A stretch of DNA of 64,000 nt from Gillisia sp. (GTDB taxonomy: Bacteria > Bacteroidota > Bacteroidia > Flavobacteriales > Flavobacteriaceae): assembly GCA_024635655.1 (NCBI GenBank), contig JAGXIL010000007.1, positions 124,001-188,000 of the forward strand, read 5' to 3'. Positions 25,111 through 33,736 of this stretch are shown in pieces; position 1 is the stretch's first letter; the number at the start of each line of letters is the position of its first letter. The notes under the pieces are model-generated. The model was not told the DNA's origin. It did no database searches and was given only the letters and a program-made list of their open reading frames with translations. A program made the translations under genes and the position numbers.

Positions 25111-26565
25111 ATGCCCATCACTATTATGGGGGACAGAGAATTTGAAAATGTTCCTTCGATTAAAAGTAAAGCATTACGTATAAATCTTAACGAGAATATA
25201 TATGGCACTTTTGCGGAAATAGGAGCAGGTCAGGAAACCGTTCGAAATTTTTTTAGGGCCGGAGGAGCTTCCGGTACTATAGCAAAAGCTATGAGTGCTT
25301 ATGACAAGGATTTTAGTGACGCTATATATGGTGTTGAAGATGATAAACGCTACGTTACTGAAGCACGGCTAAAAAAAATGCTTTCTCATGAAATAGGACT
25401 TATTGAAGAGCGTATTACAAGAGATAAACATCCAAATAAGTTGTTCTTTAGTTTCGCCAATACTGTTGCTACTATTGACTTTGCAAAACAATACAAAGGC
25501 CATGGATGGGTTGGAGTGCGTTACCAGGTAGAGCCTGATGAAGATTATAATGAAATTAGCCTTCACCTAAGATTTCACGAAAATGATGCCCGACTGCAAC
25601 AGAACACCCTTGGTATCCTGGGGGTAAACCTTATTTACGGGGCATATTACAAATACGACAATCCAAAAAAATTACTTCGGTACTTATATGATCATATAGA
25701 CAAAGACCAGATAGAAATCGATACGATCAATTTTTCCGGACCACGTTTTGCCCAGGTAGATAACAGGTTGATGAGTCTGCAACTAGTGAAAAATGGTATG
25801 ACCGATGCAGTAATGTTTGCCCCGGACGGAAATAACGTACTACCTGCCAAGATCCTTTATAAAAAGAATATCCTGGCTTTGCGGGGAAGTTTCAGGCCTG
25901 TGACCAATGTTAACATGGATATGTACAAACGCTCTTTGGAGTTGTTCTTAAAAGAGAAAAAAGTTTCCGAAGAAAATACAGAAGTAATATTTGAAATTAC
26001 CTTATCCAATTTAAGGGCTGAAGGAGAAATTGATGAACGGGATTTCATGGACCGTGCAGAATTATTATGTTCTCTTGGCCAGACCGTGATGATCTCCAAC
26101 TTCCAGGAATATTATCGCGTGGTAGAATACTTCTCAAGATACTCTAAAGAAAGAATGGGGCTTGCTATGGGAGTAAATAACCTGGTTGATATTTTTGACG
26201 AGAAGTATTACCGTCACTTAAGTGGAGGCATACTTGAGGCCTTTGGTAAATTGTTCTTTAAGGATCTAAGGGTTTATCTTTATCCGTTCATGGATCCTGA
26301 AACAGGAGAACTTATTACCAGCGACAATTTAAAAGTTCACCCAAGAATGAAAGAGCTTTTCAAATTCTTTAAATACAACGGAAAAGTAGTAGACATTGAA
26401 AATTATAATCCTGAAGTATTAAATATTTTCTCAAGGGAAGTTCTTCAAAAAATTAGTGATGGCCAACAAGGATGGGAAGAGATGTTGCCTGAGCGAACCG
26501 CTGCAATGATCAAAAAACAAAATCTGTTTGGTTATAAGGAAAAGGTAGAAGAAAAAACTTCTTAA
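25111..26565 (+). CDS. Large conserved soluble protein, function unknown
   Basis: A 484-residue protein without signal peptide or membrane helix. It has several strongly patterned stretches: ALRINLNENIYGTFAEIGAG, then NFFRAGGASGTIAKAMSAYD, then FHENDARLQQNTLGILGVNL and AMGVNNLVDIFDEKYYRHLSGG. I recognise these as a highly conserved bacterial family but know no trustworthy function; database names for it may be misleading. The ATG at 25111 is preceded by aaaggag at 25099-25105, one of the few clear Shine-Dalgarno sequences in the window, suggesting strong translation. It is monocistronic, followed by a terminator. An enzyme of nucleotide or cofactor metabolism is possible. Confidence 0.7.
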   Translation: MPITIMGDREFENVPSIKSKALRINLNENIYGTFAEIGAGQETVRNFFRAGGASGTIAKAMSAYDKDFSDAIYGVEDDKRYVTEARLKKMLSHEIGLIEERITRDKHPNKLFFSFANTVATIDFAKQYKGHGWVGVRYQVEPDEDYNEISLHLRFHENDARLQQNTLGILGVNLIYGAYYKYDNPKKLLRYLYDHIDKDQIEIDTINFSGPRFAQVDNRLMSLQLVKNGMTDAVMFAPDGNNVLPAKILYKKNILALRGSFRPVTNVNMDMYKRSLELFLKEKKVSEENTEVIFEITLSNLRAEGEIDERDFMDRAELLCSLGQTVMISNFQEYYRVVEYFSRYSKERMGLAMGVNNLVDIFDEKYYRHLSGGILEAFGKLFFKDLRVYLYPFMDPETGELITSDNLKVHPRMKELFKFFKYNGKVVDIENYNPEVLNIFSREVLQKISDGQQGWEEMLPERTAAMIKKQNLFGYKEKVEEKTS

Positions 26566-26674
26566 ATTTTTCAGATATAGAGCTTTATGTAAATATTGGA
26601 TATATAGCTACATTTCCGAAAATAAAGGAAATTAAAAAACAGTTTATAATTTATTATTTAAACTATTTAAATCT

Positions 26675-26713
26675 AAAAAGCCAAAGAAACTAATAAGCTT
26701 CTTTGGCTTTTTT
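26675..26713. terminator. Convergent terminator
   Basis: Arms 26675-26688 and 26699-26712 (aaaaagccaaagaa with its reverse complement) pair perfectly over a 10-base loop. It lies between the plus-strand unknown gene and minus-strand murA and is usable from both sides. Confidence 0.9.
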
Positions 26714-26742
26714 ATTTCCTGAAGGAAGGTATTATAATAGTA

Positions 26743-28056
26743 TTATGCGATCCTCTTTATTTTTGCACCTATTGCCCTAAGCCGTTCATCTATGTTTTCA
26801 TAACCCCTGTCAATTTGTTCTATGTTGTGAATTGTAGAAGTTCCTTTTGCAGACATTGCAGCAATTAGTAATGAAACCCCAGCTCTGATATCAGGAGAAG
26901 TCATTGTAGTTGATCGAAGATGCGATTTGAAATCATGTCCAATAACAGTAGCCCGGTGAGGATCACAAAGAATGATCTTTGCCCCCATATCTATTAACTT
27001 ATCTACAAAGAATAATCTGCTTTCAAACATTTTTTGATGAATAAGCACACTGCCTCTGGCCTGAGTAGCCACTACAAGTAATATACTCAAAAGATCTGGT
27101 GTAAAACCGGGCCATGGAGCATCACTAATATTCATGATTGATCCATCAATAAAACTTTGTACTTCATACCCCTCTGTATGAGCGGGTATAAAAATATCAT
27201 CACCTCTTTTTTCTATTTTTATGCCAAGTTTCCCAAAGGTATTGGGAATGATCCCAAGGTTCTCCCAGCTTACATTTTTAATTGTGATCTCGCTCTTTGT
27301 CATAGCGGCAAGGCCTATCCATGAGCCAATTTCGATCATATCAGGAAGGATGGTATGTTCACATCCCGTAAAGCTTTCTACTCCTTCTATGGTAAGTAAA
27401 TTAGAACCTATCCCTTCAATTTTGGCTCCCATGGAATTAAGCATTTTACATAACTGCTGTAAATAAGGCTCACAGGCAGCATTGTAAATGGTAGTTTTTC
27501 CTTTTGCCCAAACCGCGGCCATAACAATATTTGCGGTACCTGTTACAGAAGCTTCCTCCAGCAACATATAATTTCCGGTAAGGCCATTGGGAGCTTCAAC
27601 ACCGTAGAATCGTTCCTCCTTGTTATACCTGAATTTTGCTCCCAGCTTTACAAATCCGTCAAAATGCGTATCAAGTCTACGTCTACCTATTTTATCACCA
27701 CCGGGGCGCGGAATATATCCTTTGCCAAAACGGCCTAACAAAGGTCCTACAATCATTATAGAGCCTCTTAATCCGCTTCCTTCTGTTTTAAAAGCTTCAC
27801 TCTCTAAATATTTAAGATCGATATTATCACTTTCAAAACTATAACTGCCTTTTTTAAGTTTCTCAATTTTAACTCCAAGGTTCTGGAGCAGTGAAATAAG
27901 TTTGTTGACATCAACTATATCAGGAATATTGTTGATGATCACTTTTTCGGGGGTTAAAAGTACAGCACAAAGGATTTGTAAAGCTTCATTTTTAGCTCCC
28001 TGAGGTTGAATGCTTCCACTAAGCGGATGCCCACCTTCAATTTGGAAAGTTCCCAT
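26743..28056 (-). CDS. murA: UDP-N-acetylglucosamine 1-carboxyvinyltransferase
   Basis: First committed step of peptidoglycan synthesis: transfers enolpyruvate from PEP to UDP-GlcNAc in the cytoplasm. The 437-residue EPT-fold protein begins FQIEGGHPLSGSIQPQGAKNEAL with the conserved Lys22/Asn23. The active-site loop reads RPGGDKIGRRRLDTH: residue 121 is Asp (codon at 27694-27696) where E. coli MurA has Cys115. Family knowledge says this swap preserves activity and gives fosfomycin insensitivity. It lies 14 bp downstream of the DUF4290 gene, with DUF493 further upstream on the same strand. Confidence 0.96.
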   Translation of the reverse strand: MGTFQIEGGHPLSGSIQPQGAKNEALQILCAVLLTPEKVIINNIPDIVDVNKLISLLQNLGVKIEKLKKGSYSFESDNIDLKYLESEAFKTEGSGLRGSIMIVGPLLGRFGKGYIPRPGGDKIGRRRLDTHFDGFVKLGAKFRYNKEERFYGVEAPNGLTGNYMLLEEASVTGTANIVMAAVWAKGKTTIYNAACEPYLQQLCKMLNSMGAKIEGIGSNLLTIEGVESFTGCEHTILPDMIEIGSWIGLAAMTKSEITIKNVSWENLGIIPNTFGKLGIKIEKRGDDIFIPAHTEGYEVQSFIDGSIMNISDAPWPGFTPDLLSILLVVATQARGSVLIHQKMFESRLFFVDKLIDMGAKIILCDPHRATVIGHDFKSHLRSTTMTSPDIRAGVSLLIAAMSAKGTSTIHNIEQIDRGYENIDERLRAIGAKIKRIA

Positions 28057-28070
28057 TAAAGATTAATTTT

Positions 28071-28718
28071 TTAATTGTGACGTTTACGTCCTCTTGGATT
28101 TCTGTTGGTTTTTTTAGCAGGAGTGCTGCTGCTTTTAAATTTTTTGTTACCTCGTAAAAGATTTGAAGCTTCACTTAAGTCTTCTTCTTTATTTTTCAAA
28201 TTGATGGTTCCCCCGCTCAATTCTCTCAGATGTTCAAAAATTACTTCATCTTCAACAGTTTCCCTGTTCCAGTTCAGGTAAGATTTTTTCATGTGATTGG
28301 CAATGGAATAAACCAGGGCTTCTTTAAGATCGCCTTCTTCCAATTTAACCGCCTCATCGATCATCCTTTTGATATTATTTCCGTAAAAGCGATACTTCGG
28401 AAAATTTTGAGGATATCCCATAGTATCTGGCCGCTCCTCCAGGAGTTCTTTGGATGGTTTTGGGAAGGGGGATTCCACATCCAGTTTAAAATCACTTATA
28501 ATAAATAATTGATCCCAAAGTTTATGCTGAAAGTCGGGCACATCCCTTAAATGCGGATTCATATTTCCCATTACAGCAATAATGGACCTGGCCACTTTGT
28601 TTCGTTCCTGCTCATCCTCAATGGACACAGCATGTTCAACCATTTTTTGTAAATGCCTACCGTATTCAGGTATAATTAACTTGCTCCTTTCAGAGTTGTA
28701 TTCTAATTCGTATGTCAA
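28071..28718 (-). CDS. DUF4290 domain protein
   Basis: A 215-residue soluble protein typical of Bacteroidota, with the DUF4290 pattern: LIIPEYGRHLQKMVEHAVSI, MGNMNPHLRDVPDFQHKLWD near residue 52, and MGYPQNFPKYRFYGNNIK near 99. The C-terminal 40 residues are basic and low in complexity (ASNLLRGNKKFKSSSTPAKK then RGRKRHN), which could bind nucleic acid. The start is TTG 28718, as no ATG lies close. Its constant position just upstream of murA, which I believe is widespread, hints at a cell-wall or division role; this is inference. Confidence 0.85.
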   Translation of the reverse strand: MTYELEYNSERSKLIIPEYGRHLQKMVEHAVSIEDEQERNKVARSIIAVMGNMNPHLRDVPDFQHKLWDQLFIISDFKLDVESPFPKPSKELLEERPDTMGYPQNFPKYRFYGNNIKRMIDEAVKLEEGDLKEALVYSIANHMKKSYLNWNRETVEDEVIFEHLRELSGGTINLKNKEEDLSEASNLLRGNKKFKSSSTPAKKTNRNPRGRKRHN

Positions 28719-28836
28719 AATTGAAATTTAAGGTGATAATATATTTGGTAGAAAATATAAAGCTGCAAAATACTAAATATTATTCAACTCTGGAAATTAT
28801 AAAAAGTTGCTCATTTGGGGGATAATTTCCGCCGGG

Positions 28837-29130
28837 TTAAAGCGAGATCACGCCTTCAACTTCATTTCCTACAGTAATATATTTATCAATTACCGCATCA
28901 GGGTTTTTCATTTGCACGTTTACCGAAACACTGGTGTAAGTACCTTTTTTTGATTTTCTGGTCTTTATGACCGCTCCCATATTATCAAAAATATTGTGGA
29001 TCTTTTTTATTTTTTCCGGCTCCGAGGGTATAATAAATTTATAAAGATATTCTGTTGGCCACAAGGAGGTATCGTGTAGCTGTGCTTTTAATTTCCGGTA
29101 AAATTCTTCAGGATCTTTCGCTGGCTCCAT
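28837..29130 (-). CDS. DUF493 family protein
   Basis: A 97-residue protein of the YbeD/DUF493 family, a ferredoxin-like fold resembling ACT regulatory domains. FYRKLKAQLHDTSLWPTEYLYKFI, then YTSVSVNVQMKNPDAVIDKY, follow the family. No catalytic residues are known; a regulatory role is likely but undefined. A minus-strand -7 box lies 24 bp upstream of the ATG. The DUF4290 and murA genes follow downstream after about 118 bp and may share the transcript. Confidence 0.85.
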   Translation of the reverse strand: MEPAKDPEEFYRKLKAQLHDTSLWPTEYLYKFIIPSEPEKIKKIHNIFDNMGAVIKTRKSKKGTYTSVSVNVQMKNPDAVIDKYITVGNEVEGVISL

Positions 29131-29153
29131 AATTTTTCTCTTTCATTTTAATG

Positions 29154-29161
29154 CAAATATA
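29154..29161 (-). promoter_or_regulatory. -7 box (TATATTTG) for DUF493 gene
   Basis: Reads TATATTTG on the minus strand, a perfect TAnnTTTG, ending 24 bp before the ATG. No -33 TTG at usual spacing. Confidence 0.5.
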
Positions 29162-29211
29162 CAAGTAATGATCCATTTTTTTTATTTGATCCAAATAACG
29201 AAATTTGCACC

Positions 29212-29751
29212 GTGCAAAATAAAAAAATTGTTATTACCGGCGGACCCGGTACCGGAAAATCCTCATTGATCCATCATTTAGAACAGCAGGGGTATCATTG
29301 CCTTCATGAGGTGTCAAGGGAGATTACTGCCGATGCTCAAAAACAGGGAATTACCCAGCTGTTTTTAGAGAAGCCGATTCTTTTTAGTGAAAAGCTTCAG
29401 GAGGCGAGAATAGATCAATTTAAAGAAGCATCTCAAACTGAAAAAAATACTGTTTTTTTTGACCGGGGACTTCCCGATGTCGTGGCTTACATGAATTATT
29501 ATCATACCTCCTACCCTGCTAAATTTGCAGAAGCTTGTAAAACATTCCGTTATGACCAGGTCTTTTTACTGCCTCCCTGGAAGGAAATCTATATAAATGA
29601 TGATGAGCGGTATGAGAGTTATGAACAGGCCACACTTATATATGACTTCTTAAAAAAAGCCTATCTTTCTTTTGGATATGAGCCTTTAGAGGTCCCAAAA
29701 CGATCTATTGCGCTACGTAGCAACTTCATTTTAAATAATCTCCTTGTGTAA
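29212..29751 (+). CDS. AAA-type ATPase/kinase-like protein
   Basis: A 179-residue P-loop protein: Walker A GGPGTGKSSLI with Lys16, a Walker-B-like FFDRGLPDVVAYM near 83, and VFLLPPWKEIYINDDERYES near 123, as in a widespread group of small ATPases/nucleoside-kinase-like proteins. Its role is unknown. It starts at GTG 29212; no ATG is suitable. recQ begins two bases after its stop, and fmt overlaps recQ, so a three-gene operon is clear. Confidence 0.8.
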   Translation: MQNKKIVITGGPGTGKSSLIHHLEQQGYHCLHEVSREITADAQKQGITQLFLEKPILFSEKLQEARIDQFKEASQTEKNTVFFDRGLPDVVAYMNYYHTSYPAKFAEACKTFRYDQVFLLPPWKEIYINDDERYESYEQATLIYDFLKKAYLSFGYEPLEVPKRSIALRSNFILNNLLV

Positions 29752-29753
29752 AC

Positions 29754-31658
29754 TTGCAGGATAAAAAACACATATTACAAAAATACTGGGGTCACCCGGA
29801 TTTTCGGTCTCTTCAGGAAGAGATCATTGATGCCGCTGAAAACGAGAAGGATATTCTCGCTTTGTTACCTACCGGTGGCGGGAAATCCCTTTGCTTTCAA
29901 ATTCCGGCCTTGACTAAAGAGGGAATTTGTATCGTGATCTCTCCCCTGGTCGCGTTAATGGAAGATCAGGTAAAAACATTACAGGCAAAAGGAATTAAGG
30001 CACTGGCTTTGGCCGGAGGCATATCGTTTCAGGATCTTGATGTACTCCTGGATAATTGTATTTACGGAAATTATAAGTTTTTGTACTTATCTCCTGAACG
30101 CTTACAACAAGATATCGTGCAGCAGCGAATAAGACATATGAATGTGAATCTTGTTGCAGTAGATGAAGCGCATTGTATATCTCAATGGGGTCACGATTTC
30201 CGCCCGGCATATCTCAATATTTCTATATTGAGGGATCTACATCCTAAAGTTCCCATTATGGCTTTAACAGCTTCGGCGACAAAAGAAGTAGTAAAAGATA
30301 TTCAGGAACAGCTAAACCTCCGGGCTCCACAGATATTTCAGGATTCTCTAAACAGAAAAAACCTGGCTTTTAAAGTATTATGTGCTGAAGATAAGATCTA
30401 CAGACTGAGACAGATACTGAATAATAAGAATGAAAGTGTTATTATTTATGTAAGGAGCCGAAATGCGACTATTGATATTACCAGGGAGCTTGAGCATTAT
30501 GGGTATTCCGCAGCGGCATATCACGGTGGGTTATCGGCTAAAGAAAAGTCAAAGAATTTAAGTAAATGGCTTAGTGAACATGTGAAAATTATGGTGGCGA
30601 CAAATGCCTTTGGAATGGGTATAGACAAAGCCAATGTGCGACACGTGGTGCATCTAAATTTACCTGAGAGTATTGAAAGCTATTTCCAGGAAGCAGGCCG
30701 TGCCGGAAGAGATGGGGAAATGGCAACGGCAACAATAGTTACCAACAACAGTGATCTGCCACTCCTTAAAAATCAGTTTTTGAAAACTTTACCCGATCTG
30801 GATTTCACCATTTTAGTATACAAGAAGCTTTCAGCATACTTTCAAATCCCCTACGGAGAAGGTCAGGATAAAAACTACGATTTTAATTTTGCTGAATTTT
30901 GCAGTAAATACCAGTTTCATTCAGAAAAAACATATAATACACTGCAGTTACTCGACAGGATAAGTGTGATCAAATTATCCCAACAATTTAAAAAGGCTAC
31001 AGATATACAGTTTGTGATCTCCAACAGGCAATTGTTTCAGTATCTGGATGAAAATCCACGTTTTGAGCAGGTAATAAAAGCCATCTTGAGAAATTATGGG
31101 GGCATTTTTGAAAATAAGCTTCCTGTAAATATTAATTCAATTGCTGCAAAAGCGGGAGTAACTGAAACCGAAACTATTGAGAATCTTAAGAAATTACATC
31201 AGGATAAGATCATAGATTTTGAATTTCAGCAAAATGATGCTACCGTCATTTTTCTAAATCCAAGAGAAGATGAAATAGGGATCTATCCTTTTTCAGGATA
31301 CATTAAGTCCCAGGCAAGGAACAAAACCTTGAAAATAGAATCTATACTAGCTTATGTTGAGAATGATAAGATTTGCCGGAATAAACAGCTGTTGTTTTAC
31401 TTTGGTGAAAAAAACAGTAAAAACTGCGGAATTTGCTCTGTTTGTATGCCGTTAGAGAAAAGCATCAAAAAAGAGACTATAAAGCGTATATATTTGGAAA
31501 TAATCCAGCAACTGGAACTTGGGCAAAAAAGTTCCCGGGACCTGGTACGCCTATTACCCTTTCCTGAATCTGGAATTCTGAAAGTATTACAACTCTTGCT
31601 GGAAAAGGAGATCATTGAACTTACCGGTAACAACCATTTCAAAATAAAACATACATGA
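29754..31658 (+). CDS. recQ: ATP-dependent DNA helicase RecQ
   Basis: A 3'-5' superfamily 2 helicase of 634 residues. Walker A is GGGKSLCFQ with Lys44, Walker B VDEAHCISQWGHDFR, motif VI EAGRAGRDG. The RecQ C-terminal region has a zinc cluster built from Cys in ICRNKQ and CGICSVC (four cysteines), followed by a winged-helix. An HRDC domain is not obvious at the end. Roles: resolving recombination intermediates and stalled forks. Start at TTG 29754, two bases after the upstream stop. The stop overlaps the fmt ATG (ATGA). Confidence 0.95.
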   Translation: MQDKKHILQKYWGHPDFRSLQEEIIDAAENEKDILALLPTGGGKSLCFQIPALTKEGICIVISPLVALMEDQVKTLQAKGIKALALAGGISFQDLDVLLDNCIYGNYKFLYLSPERLQQDIVQQRIRHMNVNLVAVDEAHCISQWGHDFRPAYLNISILRDLHPKVPIMALTASATKEVVKDIQEQLNLRAPQIFQDSLNRKNLAFKVLCAEDKIYRLRQILNNKNESVIIYVRSRNATIDITRELEHYGYSAAAYHGGLSAKEKSKNLSKWLSEHVKIMVATNAFGMGIDKANVRHVVHLNLPESIESYFQEAGRAGRDGEMATATIVTNNSDLPLLKNQFLKTLPDLDFTILVYKKLSAYFQIPYGEGQDKNYDFNFAEFCSKYQFHSEKTYNTLQLLDRISVIKLSQQFKKATDIQFVISNRQLFQYLDENPRFEQVIKAILRNYGGIFENKLPVNINSIAAKAGVTETETIENLKKLHQDKIIDFEFQQNDATVIFLNPREDEIGIYPFSGYIKSQARNKTLKIESILAYVENDKICRNKQLLFYFGEKNSKNCGICSVCMPLEKSIKKETIKRIYLEIIQQLELGQKSSRDLVRLLPFPESGILKVLQLLLEKEIIELTGNNHFKIKHT

Positions 31659-32602
31659 AAGATTTAAAAATAGTGTTTATGGGTACTCCGGAATTTGCTG
31701 TGACCATTTTAGATGAAATAGTAAATGGCGGATATGAAATTGCTGGAGTAATTACTGCGCCAGACAGGCCTGCCGGCAGAGGAAGAAAACTGCAGGAAAG
31801 TGCTGTTAAGACTTATGCAGTATCAAAAGGTTTACCAGTTCTACAGCCCACAAACCTTAAATCTCCCGAATTCCTGGCTCAGTTAAAAGCTTTGCAGCAC
31901 AATATCCAGGTAGTTGTAGCTTTTAGAATGTTACCCCTGGAGGTGTGGAAAATGCCGGAATACGGGACATTTAATTTACACGCCTCGCTGTTACCTCAAT
32001 ATCGTGGTGCTGCTCCTATAAACTGGGCAATGATTAACGGCGAAACCACCACCGGGGTATCTACCTTTTATATAGATGAAAAAATTGATACCGGAAGGAT
32101 CATCCTGAATAAAGAAGTACCTATAGACACGGAAGAAAATGCCGGGGATTTGCACGATAAACTGATGCAAACCGGTGCTGAATTAGTACTGGAGACCCTA
32201 AGTCTTATAAAGAACGATCAGGTGAAAACTATTGAACAAATTGAATCAAACGCGCTTAAAGATGCTCCAAAACTCACAAAAGAGAATACCAAAATTAATT
32301 GGGATGCACCTCTTGAACAAATCTTTAATTTAATAAGAGGCCTGAATCCTTATCCGGGAGCCTGGTGTTACTTAGAAAATGGAAGAGAAAATCTTTCAAT
32401 TAAAATTTTTGATGTTAATATGGAAAAAGGAACCCATTCTTATAAGCCTGGGAAAATTTTAAAAACGAATAAAAATCTTCAGGTTGCTGTTCATGGGGGT
32501 TTTATAGATTTAATAGAAATTCAGCTTCCCGGGAAACGAAAAATGCAAATTAAGGACCTCATAAACGGGTACAATTTTGCGGATAATGCGAATGTCCTGT
32601 AA
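31655..32602 (+). CDS. fmt: Methionyl-tRNA formyltransferase
   Basis: Formylates initiator Met-tRNA using 10-formyl-THF. The 315-residue protein has the formyltransferase domain with catalytic Asn107, His109 and Asp145 (FNLHASLLPQYRGAAPI, then EKIDTGRI), matching E. coli N106/H108/D144, and a C-terminal OB-like tRNA-binding domain from about 205. Normal length. Translation is coupled to recQ by the ATGA overlap. The operon probably ends before the HU gene, which has its own promoter. Confidence 0.97.
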   Translation: MKDLKIVFMGTPEFAVTILDEIVNGGYEIAGVITAPDRPAGRGRKLQESAVKTYAVSKGLPVLQPTNLKSPEFLAQLKALQHNIQVVVAFRMLPLEVWKMPEYGTFNLHASLLPQYRGAAPINWAMINGETTTGVSTFYIDEKIDTGRIILNKEVPIDTEENAGDLHDKLMQTGAELVLETLSLIKNDQVKTIEQIESNALKDAPKLTKENTKINWDAPLEQIFNLIRGLNPYPGAWCYLENGRENLSIKIFDVNMEKGTHSYKPGKILKTNKNLQVAVHGGFIDLIEIQLPGKRKMQIKDLINGYNFADNANVL

Positions 32603-32706
32603 ACCCCCATCAGTACTGAAAGAGTAGAATTTTGGAATTATTCAACCAAAGTTATTAACAATTTACCCTACTTATTAACAAAAACCCGCATTTCCCTTGA
32701 TATTAC

Positions 32707-32736
32707 TTGCACGGCTGATAAATCCATATAAATTTG
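32707..32736 (+). promoter_or_regulatory. Strong promoter of the HU gene
   Basis: TTG at 32707-32709, exactly 19 bp, then TAAATTTG at 32729-32736. Matches the Bacteroidota consensus TTG-N19-TAnnTTTG. The predicted leader to the ATG at 32787 is about 44 bases. Confidence 0.8.
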
Positions 32737-32786
32737 TAATGCAATTAACAATACGTTTAACCAACAATTAATTTAAAAATCAAATT

Positions 32787-33059
32787 ATGAACAAAACAGA
32801 TTTAATCGATGCAATGGCTGAAAATGCTGGAATTTCAAAAGCCGCAGCAAAAAAAGCATTAGAATCATTTTTGGAAAATGTAGAAAAATCTCTTAAAAAA
32901 GGTGATCGCGTTTCTTTAGTAGGTTTTGGATCTTGGTCAGTATCTAAAAGAGCTGCACGTGAAGGTAGAAACCCACAAACCGGAAAAACTATTAAAATTG
33001 CTGCAAAAAATGTAGTAAAATTTAAAGCCGGAGCAGATCTTCAAAAAGCTGTAAACTAA
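32787..33059 (+). CDS. HU-family nucleoid protein
   Basis: A 90-residue DNA-bending protein of the HU/IHF family. It starts [20 protein letters not shown], has [26 protein letters not shown] across the beta arm, and ends [12 protein letters not shown]. The RNPQTGK motif with its Pro intercalates DNA. It compacts the chromosome and helps recombination and repression. It has its own consensus promoter and a strong terminator, typical of a highly expressed monocistronic gene. Confidence 0.97.
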   Translation: MNKTDLIDAMAENAGISKAAAKKALESFLENVEKSLKKGDRVSLVGFGSWSVSKRAAREGRNPQTGKTIKIAAKNVVKFKAGADLQKAVN

Positions 33060-33077
33060 TATTTAAGCAAAAAAATT

Positions 33078-33108
33078 AAAAACCCTCCCCTTCGGAGGGT
33101 TTTTTTTT
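33078..33108 (+). terminator. Terminator after HU gene
   Basis: Stem aaaccctcc (33080-33088) with ggagggttt (33094-33102), loop ccttc, followed by an eight-base T-run. It stands 20 bp past the stop. Confidence 0.92.
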
Positions 33109-33174
33109 ATAAAATTTTTATAAAAGATTTGAAAAATTAAATTAAATCTTTAGATTTAAATAAAGTCTGCAATT

Positions 33175-33735
33175 ATGATAGCTATCAAACCAGCCAAAGG
33201 TCACCTTCTAATCGCTGAACCGTCCATTGTAGGAGACGCTTCTTTTAACCGTTCTGTTATCCTTCTTGCAGAGCATTCAGATACTGGTTCTATTGGATTT
33301 ATTCTGAACAAGGTTTTAGATTTCACCCTCAATGAGCTTATTCCTGAGGTGAATAAAAAATTTAAAATTTACAATGGAGGCCCGGTCGAACAGGATAATC
33401 TTTATTTTATACACAAAGTTCCGGACCTGATACCGGAAAGTATAGAAATTGCCAATGGCATTTATTGGGGAGGAAATTTTGAAGCAGTCAAAGAACTGAT
33501 CCTTAAGGGCCTGATCTCTGAAAAGCAAATTCGTTTCTTTTTAGGATATTCAGGTTGGGATGCCACACAATTAAAAGAAGAACTGGATTCTAATTCCTGG
33601 ATCATTTCCTCACAACACAATGCAAAAGAAATAATTGAAAGACCATATAACTCTTTTTGGAAAGATAAAATGAGGGAACTTGGTGGGGATTATTTGATAT
33701 GGTCCAATGCTCCTGAAAATCCAAGTTATAATTAA
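33175..33735 (+). CDS. YqgE/AlgH family protein
   Basis: A 186-residue soluble protein of the YqgE/AlgH (DUF179) family. Signatures: GHLLIAEPSIVGDASFNRSV near the start, GSIGFILNKVLD, YNGGPVEQDNLYFIH near 66, and FFLGYSGWDATQLKEEL near 123. No catalytic role is established; structural studies of the family suggest a binding or regulatory function. Its end and the end of the convergent aminotransferase gene are separated by one base, with no room for a terminator between them. Confidence 0.92.
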   Translation: MIAIKPAKGHLLIAEPSIVGDASFNRSVILLAEHSDTGSIGFILNKVLDFTLNELIPEVNKKFKIYNGGPVEQDNLYFIHKVPDLIPESIEIANGIYWGGNFEAVKELILKGLISEKQIRFFLGYSGWDATQLKEELDSNSWIISSQHNAKEIIERPYNSFWKDKMRELGGDYLIWSNAPENPSYN

Positions 33736-33736
33736 T

